Origin: Cerrena zonata
Lineage: Eukaryota > Basidiomycota > Agaricomycetes > Polyporales > Cerrenaceae
DNA: 64,000 nucleotides
NCBI GenBank assembly: GCA_038087015.1
Contig: JASBNA010000002.1
Coordinates: 1 to 64,000 of the forward strand
Direction: 5' to 3'
Shown here: positions 11,600 to 21,773 of the stretch, one piece after another
Numbering within the stretch: the stretch's first letter is position 1
Layout: each line of letters begins with the position of its first letter
Notes under the pieces: model-generated
Told to the model about the DNA's origin: nothing
What the model saw: only the letters and a program-made list of their open reading frames with translations
Database searches by the model: none
Program-made: the position numbers and the translations under genes

Positions 11600-12449
11600 C
11601 CGCTGTCTTGTTAGTCTATCCTGCTCTCTTCGTCCCTACCATTGTATCATCAGTCAGTCACGCCCCATTGCCTATGTACTATACGCATTCCTATCGTTGT
11701 CACGAAAATATGCTTTCGTGCAACTTGATCATCCAGTCAAGGTACTTCCGCGTAGGATGATGAGAAATTTCTCCTTCCTAGAATCAACATGCCTCAGAAG
11801 CGGGATAGGTTCTCGGTAAACATCATCGTGTCAAACTCGGACGAAGATCATCTGAAAGTTATTTGCACTCAAATGATGCTCATTGTAAGTTCGAAAAGGG
11901 GAACGGTATAATTGCCCCTTCATGCAGTACGAGATTCACCCGCAAGATCCAAGTTTTCCCCAATGTAACTATTAGTGATTAATGGTGTCATGCATGACAT
12001 ACGATCTACATCGCTTCTTCAAGAATAGACGTAAGGGATGCTCCGAGCCTGACAGATTAGCTCATGCTTTATAAAAATGGATTCCAAAGTCCTCTAAGAG
12101 TGTACTGTAATAGTTTCAATGGAAGTATTGCTTCGGTCTTTGGAAACATCTTTATGTCTGATCTCGTTCACGGTTTGAAGGTGGCGGCCCTCAATGCAGG
12201 TAGATGGTTATGTCCTGTTCATTTCAAGAGCTGTATTCCACATGGAAACCGGAATTCATGTATTCGTCGACGGAGCGGAATCTTATTCTTCTTCCCAAAA
12301 AGGAATGCAGGATCATGGCAGTGACGACATTGACAGTCTTGTATTCTAGCGCTTGACTTGAGAAAACACCGCTCTTCACTAAACTGCGCCCCACCAAGTG
12401 ATTTTCACTGTCAACTCCATAGTCTGTTTCGCCTCCCAGCAAGGTCAGA
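11600..12449. other. Intergenic, no gene recognised
   Basis: About 850 bp between CSN7 and the kinase. It contains several stop-rich frames and no motif that I can assign. The last part is likely the 5' UTR and promoter of the kinase. Confidence 0.45.
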
Positions 12450-14460
12450 ATGAGAAGCTTCAAAGACTCCTTACTGCCCCAACCCCCGTCGTTCTCCAAG
12501 AAGAAGTGCTATGAGATACACCAAGTCTTGGGTAAAGGGAGCTTCGGGAAGGTGATGGTGAGTGTATCCAAACATTCTAGTTATTCAATGAGATACTGAA
12601 GGGAACCCAGAGAGCAACATGGTGTGTCCCTCCTGGACAAGTATCTGTTGCGAGACATGGCGCAGCTGCGACCTTGTCACCGGATTCTCATAAAGCAACC
12701 TCATCTTCAAGTTCCTCTCTGTCTCGTCACACGAGCTCCGGGTCGTCAACTTCGCATATTGGAGACTCAAAGAAGAAATCTACAGAGAGCGACGTCAAGA
12801 TTGATGTAGCTCTCAAGGTCATTTCAAAGAAGAGGGTCAAGGGAAACGAGAGCAGTGTATGGGGGGAGATGGAGGTACTCAAGGGGCTCGATCATCCCAA
12901 TATTGTACGTTTGAGCAGCCTATTGTATGAAACACTAACTATAGTGGTCCGGATATAGGTCAAGTTCTACGAATGGTTTGAATCTCGATCGAAATATTAC
13001 CTTGCCTTCGAACTGGCGGTTGGAGGCGAGCTCTTCGAGCGTATCACACAGCGGGGTAAATTCACAGAGTCGGATGCTGTCACAGTTGTCAAGTTAGATC
13101 ATTCCATCATAAACTTTGACAGTGCACTTAATTCGTTTCTTTTACGTAGGTCTATTCTATCTGGTGTCAAATATCTTCATGATCACGACATTGTACACCG
13201 TGATCTTAAGTATGTATCCCTTTCTTTGCAAAGAGGCTTGTCTCATACCCGAGTTTAGACCTGAGAATATTCTCTACCGAACGAAAGAAGCAGACTCTGA
13301 TATTGTGATAGCGGACTTTGGGATGTTCGTGTCTCCTTCCAACTCGGCCGCCACTCACTAACACATACAATATCTTTCTAGTGCCAAACATTTGCATTCA
13401 CCTGATGAGCAGCTACATTCGCTTGCCGGAAGTTTTGGTTATGTTGCACCCGAAGTGTTGAACAAGAAGGGACATAGTAAAGCGGTAGATATATGGTCAA
13501 CAGGGTAAGTAATGTCATTCTGATTTTGGTGATATCATGTATTGACGAGTTCTTGTCCAGCATCATCACTTATGTCCTGCTCTGTGGCTATTCCCCATTC
13601 CGCTCCAATGATGTGAAAGAGCTTATTCGGGAAACTACCGAGGCTAAGATAGAGTTCCACGATCGGTATTGGAAGAGTATCTCTGCGGAAGGTTTGCTGG
13701 TTTTTACTTCAGACATATATTTTACTCAAATCTCTACCAGCTAAAACCTTCATCAAGTCTTTACTCAACCCTGATCCGCTAGAGCGGCCCTCAGCTGAGC
13801 AAGCTATGAATCTATCTGTACGTGGAACTTACTTGACATTTGAGTGCTATGCTGAACATTTTCTTCCATATGCAGTGGTTGACAAACCTCGACCCAGAGC
13901 AAGAGCATGATCTTACTGGTCTTCGTGAAAACTTCACCCCGAAACAGCGCTGGAAAATAGCAATAAATGGCGCAATCGCTATTAATCGTTTCGGGTCGTT
14001 CAACAGCAGCACCAGCAAGAGTAGTGGTGGTTGGCCGAAGGATTCTGATGAGTCCAGTTCTGATGACGGCGACAATACAAAGGCTGTGGACAGTACATCT
14101 CAACAACCTTCGTCAGAACAGAACGAGCACGTTCAAGTCACTCCCCCGGAAGACGAACAGCCCAAGGACGATCCTCCTTCTCCACCGCAGCCGGCTGAGA
14201 CTGTTCCTGAAGACGAGGCACCGCCACCGACGCAACAATCTGTCATTGTTGAAGATACTCCTCAATCCGTGGCTCCAACAGGTGCTCTGAAGCCTGAACA
14301 TGGAGATGATGCGTATGATTCGGATGCTAGTCTTGCTATTCCTGGCTCGTTCAGCACCAAGAACGAACCGAGTGAATCTGCCGCTCCTAGTGGCAGCAGT
14401 GATCATCAGGGAAGTTGGTCAGCCCATGCTGCTCACCTTTTCAAGAAATTACGTTTATGA
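12450..14460 (+). CDS. Calcium/calmodulin-dependent-type protein kinase (CaMK) with Ser-rich N-lobe insert
   Basis: 525 residues from nine exons (12450-12557, 12611-12904, 12959-13092, 13150-13209, 13259-13324, 13382-13504, 13561-13691, 13741-13817, 13876-14460). Kinase marks in order: GKGSFGKV (about residue 28), VALKVISKK with the catalytic Lys near 105, Glu near 122, HRDLKPEN with the catalytic Asp near 196, DFG near 219, GYVAPEVL, and [19 protein letters not shown], a CaMK hallmark. [19 protein letters not shown] matches the CaMKI autoinhibitory/calmodulin-binding segment. About 55 residues rich in Ser ([18 protein letters not shown]) interrupt the N lobe between the glycine loop and the Lys strand. 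The C-terminal tail of about 170 residues is acidic and Pro/Ser-rich. Expected to be a cytosolic Ca2+-responsive Ser/Thr kinase. Confidence 0.93.
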
Positions 14461-14755
14461 TATTGTCGAGATGTGTCTTGTTTTTATGGCGTTAATGAGT
14501 ATCTTTGCTATCTATCACATGTACCTTATACCATGGACTCGTGTAGACATATGATGTATAGTATAGTACCATAGTTTACGTTGTGGGTTTGGTGACGATT
14601 ACGGACTATTTTACGTTTTAGGCTCTGGTGTTTTTGTTTATATATGACATGTTTGAGACGTTGACGCAATCGTAATGTCACCTTTGAGCATATTGGGTAG
14701 CCAACTTCTCTGAAAAGCATTTGCCAACGATTACATCGGCCAATGCATGACGCGG

Positions 14756-14782
14756 ACGCGTGACGTAGTTGCTGAAACGCGT
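14756..14782. promoter_or_regulatory. Two MCB (ACGCGT) motifs upstream of the HAUS1-like gene
   Basis: Palindromic ACGCGT at 14756-14761 and 14777-14782, inside a CGCG-rich stretch 79-105 bp before the ATG at 14861. ACGCGT is the MluI cell-cycle box bound by MBF (Swi6/Mbp1) at G1/S genes in fungi. That these sites work here is inference. Confidence 0.5.
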
Positions 14783-14860
14783 CGCGTCGCGTCATACCAA
14801 TTAGTGACACTCCTCTTCACTAGCTTCAAGTCTCTCTTCATCGCGAAGTCATTGTCACAC

Positions 14861-15698
14861 ATGTCCACAACCACGCCAAACAGATTGCATCAACTGCTAA
14901 TGCAGGACGAAGATGTTGAAAAATACGTTATCACTCTCACGTCTATAGCAGAAGCTTTAGGACTTGAAGACTTTTCTTATACTAAGTACGCCGGTGCATT
15001 TATGATCATGAAATGACTATTCAGTAACGTATTATAGCTGTTTCGAGAGAATATCCAGATTGTCAGAAGACAAACTCCACTTGGAGCTATCCAAACTACG
15101 TCTCGAACAAGCTGAGACTGAACTGAAAGATCACCTTGCATACATGAACCATGAGCTTGCTTTGATTCGCAAGTACTTTGAAAAGCCCTTGTTGGGAAAA
15201 CTGAGAGCTAACATCTCTTTCAGATGGAAAGAAGAGCTTAATGAAGTAGACTTGACCGAGAAAACAGCCATGTTGGAAAGGAAGAAGTCTATGCTCTCGG
15301 CGAAAGCAAAAGAGTATCAGAAATCGCTCGATTCGGCCGAGGTTTGTGCATGTCGGTTTGTTGCTTTCGCATCAGAGACTGAGTTGTAACTTGATTATAG
15401 ACACAAATCCCCGAAGTACCAATCTCGATAACGGAACTCTCAGAAATGAGAGAGGGACTCCGAAAGAAGGAGCAGACTCTGAAAGAGAAACGGGCAAGGC
15501 TGCAGGCCTTTCAAGGACTTCCACCGGTTTGTGCCCCACCTCCATAGTTCATTGTAATTCTGGGCTGATCAAGATGCTGTTTGAGTGTAGAACTTGGAAC
15601 TAGCACGTCTAGAACTCCAGGGAGCGCGACAGGAGCAGATGCAACTCATTCAACTTCGAGAACGCCTGCTTAGTGTGATGGCAAGCAGCGTATCGTGA
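14861..15698 (+). CDS. HAUS1: HAUS1-like augmin subunit (coiled coil)
   Basis: 203 residues from five exons (14861-14985, 15038-15172, 15224-15341, 15401-15526, 15591-15698). The intron 15173-15223 is chosen because it has GT-AG ends, a CTAAC branch site and 51 nt. The protein is almost all helical heptads: LELSKLRLEQAETELKDHLA, then KWKEELNEVDLTEK. The C-terminal segment LQAFQGLPPNLELARLELQG followed by E-rich helix has the spacing of the animal HAUS1 C terminus (a LP.NPSLAQ..IEEA pattern). Augmin recruits gamma-tubulin to existing spindle microtubules. The protein is shorter than animal HAUS1 (about 280). Other coiled-coil spindle proteins are possible; the call rests on the C-terminal pattern. 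Confidence 0.6.
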
Positions 15699-15999
15699 CA
15701 ATAGTTGAATACATAGAAATTGGGATTTATATAGAACATAGAGCATAATGAATTTTCCGAATAGTACGGCTGAGGAGTGATCATTGATGAGGAAGTAAAG
15801 CTAGACGCAGTGATCGAGTGAGAAAATATGGCCCTGTTGAATTTTTGAGAATACAGATTACACAATTATGTTGTACGTAGTCAGACCAGCACAAGTGAAT
15901 GCTCCTTGAGTAAGAGGACTTGAAGCCAGTTGTTAGTGAGGGTCAAGAACCAAGCAGTCGCGAAACTTTGACGCCTCAGCTTTTGTCCATACCATCATC

Positions 16000-16471
16000 A
16001 TGTCGACCGCTCTCTTCGAAGCACTCATGCCCAAACTCATCGCCATAATTTCACTCTTGAGCCAAACCAACAATCCAACCTCTGTCCAAAGTAAACAGGC
16101 CCTTGTCAAAGCTGTTCGTGTCTGCCGAATTCAATGTCTTCATTTTGTTTTGTTAAATGACATATTGAACGCTAGATCAATGACTTTAAAGAAACCTTGA
16201 ATCAAGCAAAACATTATGCTTCCGACCTTCCAGGAGGTGATTTGACTTCTCAGGAACAGGATAATATCATTGCTATGTTGGAGACTATGAAGAGAACGCA
16301 ACGGTGCGCCCTTATCCCCTTGAATATATAATCAATGTTGTGTACTGACCACGCGGCACATATTGTAGAACCCTCCTTCAGGCATCGTTGCAAGATATCT
16401 CATCCTCTCCTACTACTGGTCCTGGTGAAATGGAAGTAGACTCCACAGCTTCTACTCCCGTCGGAAACTAG
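16000..16471 (+). CDS. MED9: Small helical protein, possibly Mediator subunit 9
   Basis: 114 residues from exons 16000-16113, 16176-16303 and 16369-16471, phases consistent. The N-terminal helix is FEALMPKLIAIISLLSQTNN. The second half has LPGGDLTSQEQDNIIAMLET followed by MKRTQRTLLQ, which resembles the fungal MED9 pattern of an acidic 'Q..II..LE..K..R..LL' helix. The C-terminal tail is Ser/Thr-rich with MEVDS. Size and helix order fit MED9 of the Mediator middle module, but the family is weakly conserved, so this is a tentative call. It could also be an unrelated small coiled-coil protein. Confidence 0.4.
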
Positions 16472-16637
16472 GGCTTCTTTACCCTTCTCGGAATGGCTGA
16501 CTATATTCGAATTCTAACTAGCCGGATGAACTTTACCTCATTTTACTGTCAGCCTCTGGATTCAATAGAGCATACCTCCATTCCTACATACCCGTAACCG
16601 ACACCCTTGCCATTACCCTGACTTTTCAGCCCTCACT

Positions 16638-18347
16638 ATGAGAGCGTTGACACGCTCGAGTCTTTGCATACTCCTCCCTACGCTGGTCCCATCCATCTGT
16701 GCGATATCTAATGTCACTTGGCTTCGTCCTGTTGAAGGAGACATCTATGAACCTGGGCAATCTATTACTGGACAGTGGTCTACGACGGAGGCTCTTTATT
16801 CGCCTTCTTTTCGACTTTGTTCATCCTCTGGTACCCAAAAACGCAACAATAAAGGTGACAAGGCCAAAGATAAAGGCAAGTCTCAGGATGAGGAGGATAG
16901 CGGGGATGATGGGGATGATGACGGGGACGGGGATTGTGGATCGGAAGTTTGGCCTACGGTACAGCATCATAACAATGGTTCTTACCAGATAGTCCTGTAT
17001 GTTTCTCGTATTGGATATCTTGGATGTTATCTCACAGATTTTTATTATTCTTTTGAAATATCACAGGTCTGTACCGAATGTGACCTCTCAAGCCGATTTC
17101 TACTTGGAACTGCAAGACGATGAGGGAGTAACTGCAGCATCCCCTCCTTTCTCCCTTCGTCGTAAGCGGTCCAGTAGCCTATCTCAAACATTACATTGAT
17201 TCCTTTTTTTACAGCTGCTCTCCTTCAATCGACCAATTCCTCGAGTACCCCACCAACAAATCCCGTTGGTGCATTATCATCCGCCGACCCTCCATCTGAG
17301 TCTGGAAAGTCTTCCCCGCATACACCCCCAACCGTATCTGCACCTAATCCTAATCCCTCCGCATCCCCCTCTCCCCACAACCGAGACACAACCTCCCCCT
17401 CTTCCATTCCCAATCCCTCTCCCACTCCCAACCCCGATTCAAACTCCAACACAAATAACAGCACATCACACGCCCTAACAAACCTCCTCCAAACACACAT
17501 GCCAGTCCCAGCAGCAGCATACGCCGTCCCCCTCTCTCTCGTCGGCTTCGTCACCCTCTCCGCCCTCATCCTCTGTATCCACCACCGTCGTCGACTCCAA
17601 ACTGAACGTAACGCGGAGAGTGAGAAGGTGGTGGCGGGGGAGATCTCGAGGGCGTCGAGTATTGCGAGGTATCCGACGAGGGTTTGGAGAGCTGCTTTTG
17701 GGAATTTGGGGAGGGGGGCTGTTGGAGGTGTGGGTACGGGTTTGGGAGGGGGGTATGGTGCGGGAGGGAGAGGGGGGAGGTGGGTTGGTGGAGAGAGGGT
17801 TGGGATTGATGGGAGAGTGGAGACGCCTACGATGAGTAGGAGGTCATCCATCGCAAGGATCAGCAGAGAGAAAGAAGACACAGACATCTATACCCCGATG
17901 TACGTCCCGAGCCTCTATAACCAGCAACAAACCCGCCATCACAACCAACCGCGTCAACATACGAGAGATGCATACCCCACTCCAAGTCGAAGGAGAGAGA
18001 GGACGATCCCTGCTCGACAGTTCCGAGAGGCGACTTCTCCGACTTATAACAAGTTTTCGCGGTATGCTGCTGAAGAAGCGGATGATGACCGCACTACTAG
18101 GAGGGTTGTTTCCCCACCACCTCCCCGAGTGCCCCCGAAAGATCGATGGGAAGGAGATGTGGAGGAGGATGTATTATCTCATTATATGCACCCGTCGCCT
18201 TTATCCTCTATCCCTGAACCGACCCCGCCGAGACGAGCGCATGCGAGGAGGAGTGCTAGGACGGATAGTCGGGGTGGGTATGATGAGGATGTGTTGTATC
18301 CTGATGTGTATGCTGAAGTTGCTCGAAGGCTCCCTGGACCTCGTTAA
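16638..18347 (+). CDS. Single-pass membrane protein with Kre9/Knh1-like ectodomain
   Basis: 528 residues from exons 16638-16996, 17067-17161 and 17215-18347. Signal peptide ALTRSSLCILLPTLVPSICA. The ectodomain starts VTWLRPVEGDIYEPGQSITG followed by QW, the Ig-like start of the Kre9/Knh1 'Ser-Thr-rich GPI-anchored' domain common in basidiomycete secreted and membrane proteins. That domain is interrupted by a highly acidic insert (KSQDEEDSGDDGDDDGDGD). A Ser/Thr/Pro-rich stalk of about 100 residues follows, likely O-mannosylated. The membrane helix is AVPLSLVGFVTLSALILCI and is followed by basic HHRRRLQ. The cytosolic tail is Gly-rich (GGGYGAGGRGGRW), then Arg/Pro-rich and disordered. Probably a cell-wall-facing surface protein; function unknown. 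Confidence 0.8.
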
Positions 18348-18980
18348 TGATCTCGTTTGTCATTGTTGTTATTTTCAAGTTTATTTCAGTCGTATAATTG
18401 TTTGTTTTTTTCGAGATGCACGGCAATGATGATTGATTGCGACGGTTGATCTACTGCACAACTGAGATAAAATGGTGTACACGATAAACGGTGAGTAGTA
18501 CAATGACGGTTGGGGGAAGGGAGGAAATACTACTAAGGGGTTGACAACGAAGGTCAGCAACTATATTACTAAGAGACGAGGGTATGGAAAGTAAATGCGA
18601 CCGAGTAAAGACAGGAAGCGTAAGGTACAGGGTAGTGGTACATACACAGGAGCTCAGATTAAAGAGATGAGGGGGTACAATTTGATAGTCGCCTCTATCG
18701 GCTTCAAGAAAAAATGCGATAAAACACAACGACTTGGAAAACCCACTATGACTATGCGCGAAAAAGAACAGGTGAATTGGGGAAATAAAACATGCAAACC
18801 TCCTATCCAATGAGAAACAATTATGCAGTTGGTCCGTAAAAGAGTGAAAGTGAAAGCAAAGGAGGAAAACAAAGGATAACGACTCGGATAAAAAGATTTA
18901 CTCGAGGTCGACGGATGAGCCTGCCGGTGGCGGTACCCCAAGAATCGGGGGAGCCACGTAGAGCGGAATAGGTGCTTGAT
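18348..18980. other. 3' flank between convergent genes
   Basis: The plus-strand membrane protein gene ends at 18347 and the next gene reads on the minus strand, so this stretch should hold both 3' UTRs. No gene is recognised. Confidence 0.45.
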
Positions 18981-18986
18981 CTCGCG

Positions 18987-19540
18987 CTAAAGAATGCGGT
19001 AGAGCGAGAAGGTGTTGCGACGCCAGTCCTCTCTCTCGCACTCGAAAGAGTCGGAGCGTGCCCATGATGGAGGACGAGTATCATCGGGTGGAATAGTGTT
19101 AGGGGAGATCGGCAAGTGCAGAGGTCGATGGCATTGGCGTGTTTGGAGATGACTGTTTGTTGATAAAGTCGCTGAGTGAATGAACTTCTGCAGACTTGTC
19201 AACATGTCTCTCCGACCATGAGGTCACTTAGAAGGTCCTGTTCAAGAAAGTATTGGTTGTGGAATACGGTATGTTAATAGACGTTGAACATACCTGGATG
19301 CTGCGATCAATAGGGTCCTCCTCGGTAGAGAAACTACTTGCTTCTCTGTCTGAGGCTGAAGCGCTAGAGTCCATAGATGACCTATGATCATCGAGCCCGC
19401 GGAGACCTAAACTGCAAAGAAATTCCGATCCAAGAACACAAGAATCATCCAAACCCTCGCCCGCAAAGTCGTCGTTTTCAGAGTGAACAGACCCTGCCCT
19501 ACGTCTCGAGAGAAGATGGTCTATCGGAGTCTGCGAACGA
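18987..19540 (-). other. Coding-like segments, possibly 3' exons of the gene at 19554-21773
   Basis: Minus-strand segments that read like protein but in changing frames. One is GRSQTPIDHLLSRRRAGSVH running on through DDHRSSMDSSASASDREASS to EEDPIDRSIQ, followed by a good donor (gtatgt) and an acceptor giving DLLSDLMVGETC and a stop. Further down is PPSWARSDSFECEREDWRRN. They continue the Ser-rich style of the upstream gene. I could not find a donor in the right phase near 19,554 except one that leaves a 38-nt intron, so the join is unresolved. Alternative splicing, an annotation gap or degeneration are all possible. Confidence 0.35.
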
Positions 19541-19553
19541 CCTAGACAAGAGT

Positions 19554-21773
19554 TCAGGACTCTTCAGGTTCATAGGCACTCAGAATAGGTGGGAGAGACC
19601 TGAGAGACCTGAACGACTCTCGCTCCCTTCGTCGAGCTCGGACTGGAATAGGAGCGGCAGGAAGTTGGGTACCACGTCCTGCAAGTGGGCTCGAAGCCTC
19701 TGACGCAAACGACAAGCCTAGTCCGCTGAAAGGACTAGTTGGAGAGGTAGGCGATACAGGCACTGAATAGGAAAGTCGAGGGTCAAGTTCTGCAGGACAA
19801 CCTAAAGGCAGTCCTGCGATGCTCGGAGGTGGCAAAGGGAAATCTGCCACCCTCACATCCGAGTTGCTCGATTCAGTCGAGGGCAAACAAGTGCTCTCCA
19901 CGGTGACAGGTGATGACCACGCGGACCATGATGATGGAGGGAGATTGTACTCCTCTCGGCTCCTGAAGCTTCGCACCGAAGGGGATGGAGGTAGGCCAGA
20001 GGAAGAGGAAATGGGTGACAGAGAGGTGTGCACAGTGCACGAAGGGGGGAAAGAGTAGTTGGCAGCGACGAGAGCGTGAGGGAAATCGTCGGGCTCGAGA
20101 CTACGACTAAAGACTGGCGTAGAGTACATGCGATCAACTCCATAGCGTTGACGAGGGACGACCTCGCTCTGGGCAGATCCTCGACGCAAATCCCTAATGC
20201 AAACGCCTTGATTGCTGTATCGATTGTAGCCAAGGGGTCTAGGCGTAGTGGTATCCTCGACATTGATCTCGGGCTTTGCGAAAGGATCTTCCTCTGGGGT
20301 GAGGACACGTCCAATAGCGAGAGCCTCTGCTTCGGTCTCGGAAAAATTATGAATGTCGGCGTCGATGGGAACACCATACCCTGTGCCGACTTGACTTATT
20401 TCGACATTGGGTGGGAAGCTATAGCCTGCTTGGAATAAAGGCGTAATAGGGCTTCCATACGATGTAGAGTGACTGGACGAGCTGGACGGGGATGAATGCG
20501 AAGAGGAAGCGATCGAAAGGTGAAGCTTGGACCGGGACTTGGAAGAGAAAGGAAGATGCCACGAAATAGGGAATGCGTTGGACAATCTCTCCGCCAAAGT
20601 GGAAGTAGTCCGGGTACTCGACTAAATGGGGGAATCAGCGCAAATGATGGAGATAAAAAATAAGTTACGAACCATTGTGTTCTCGGAGGTAGCGCTGCCT
20701 CTGCGTTCGAAAACAAAGTCGGGGACTTCGAGGTCATCCGAGTCCTCGAAAGTAGGTGGTTTAGGCGCTTCTCTCGGGGAAGTGAACGGAGAGGGACAAC
20801 GAGGATCCTCGATGTTATAAGACAAATCCGTGCATGATTGTGCGTAGTAGTAGGAAGAGCGGGGAGCACAACCCAAGTCGGAGACGGCGGATTTCTTGGT
20901 AAAGATGGAAGGCATCTGGGACCTGGATTTGTGCAAGGCGGGGAGACGAGTGTGGACCCGGAGGCGAGTACGCGACAGGGAAGACTGGGACCTCGGATAT
21001 GGAGCGTCCGAATCATCGAAGAAAGAATAATGATCGGGTTTAGGAGGTAAAGGAGGAAGATTACGGTTTGAAAGTTTAAGGAAAGACTTGGGACTGGGAT
21101 GAGATCTGGTGCGAGAAAGGTTCAAATTAGCTGAAGTAGGAGTAAAGGTTGCAGTACGCTGGGACGACAGGGAAGGTCGTGCGGTCTGAGCGGTAGAGGG
21201 ACGAGGGGAAGGAATGGGAGTGGACTCTGAAGAAAGATGCAAAGGTAAAGGAGGAAGGGGACTTGAAGGAGAGGGAGGAGTAGGACGAAGAAGTGCAGAT
21301 GCACGAGTGCGAATAGATTTGAAAATTTGGAAAGGAGTGCGAGGACGGCTGGGCCGGTCTGAAGGGTGATTCTCGTCGAACGAGGCAGAAGGTTGTGGAG
21401 CGTAGAGAGTGAGCGGGCGTTGCTCTACGCTGGCGGAAACGGGGAGCGGGGGCAAAGAGGGAAAAGGAGAGTGAAGATCGCGTGGAGACGCGTCGTTGGG
21501 AGGAAGGTCAAATGCGTCAGAGACAAGCTGTTGAAAGTCCTGGAGGGAAAAAGGAGGGGAACGAAGCAATTCTGGAGAGTTGCAGCGAGCCATTGGTGCA
21601 GAAAGAATGTCAGGAAAAGACTGAGATAGTTCTGCGAGAGCTTCAACTTGTTCTGTGGAGGGGATGTGGTGGTCGGGAGACAAGGAGGGAAAGAGGGAGG
21701 AAGAAGAGAGATTATAAACCGGACTGAGCGTGGCCGGGAACGCCACTGAGTATTTTGACAGATGAGCGTGCAT
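19554..21773 (-). CDS. Large disordered Ser/Pro-rich protein, unknown function
   Basis: 722 residues from two exons (21773-20673, 20621-19554; intron 20622-20672). The first ATG in the open frame is 21773 (MHAHLSKYSVAFPATLSP). Composition is dominated by Ser and Pro with many SP/TP sites (PPSPSSPLPPLPLHLSSEST, SVPVSPTSPTSPFSG). Short ordered islands are possible at AELSQSFPDILSAPMARC, FQIFKSIRTRASALLRP, and PPNVEISQVGTGYGVPIDAD. No signal peptide, membrane helix or known domain is seen. It looks like a regulatory or scaffold protein controlled by proline-directed kinases (inference). The true C terminus may extend into the coding-like segments at 18,987-19,540. Confidence 0.65.

Noticed and set aside
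13804..14406. Overlapping minus-strand frames opposite the kinase C terminus
   Set aside because: Shadows of the acidic/Pro-rich coding exon; no domain, no splice signals.
15173..15223. Continuous reading through this segment of the HAUS1-like gene (FEKPLLGKLRANISF)
   Set aside because: The segment has GT-AG ends and a CTAAC branch, and its removal keeps the coiled-coil heptads and frame, so it is treated as an intron.
17225..17887. Long minus-strand open frame opposite the membrane-protein gene
   Set aside because: It lies antisense to the Pro/Gly-rich tail of a well-supported spliced gene; low-complexity codons create open antisense frames.
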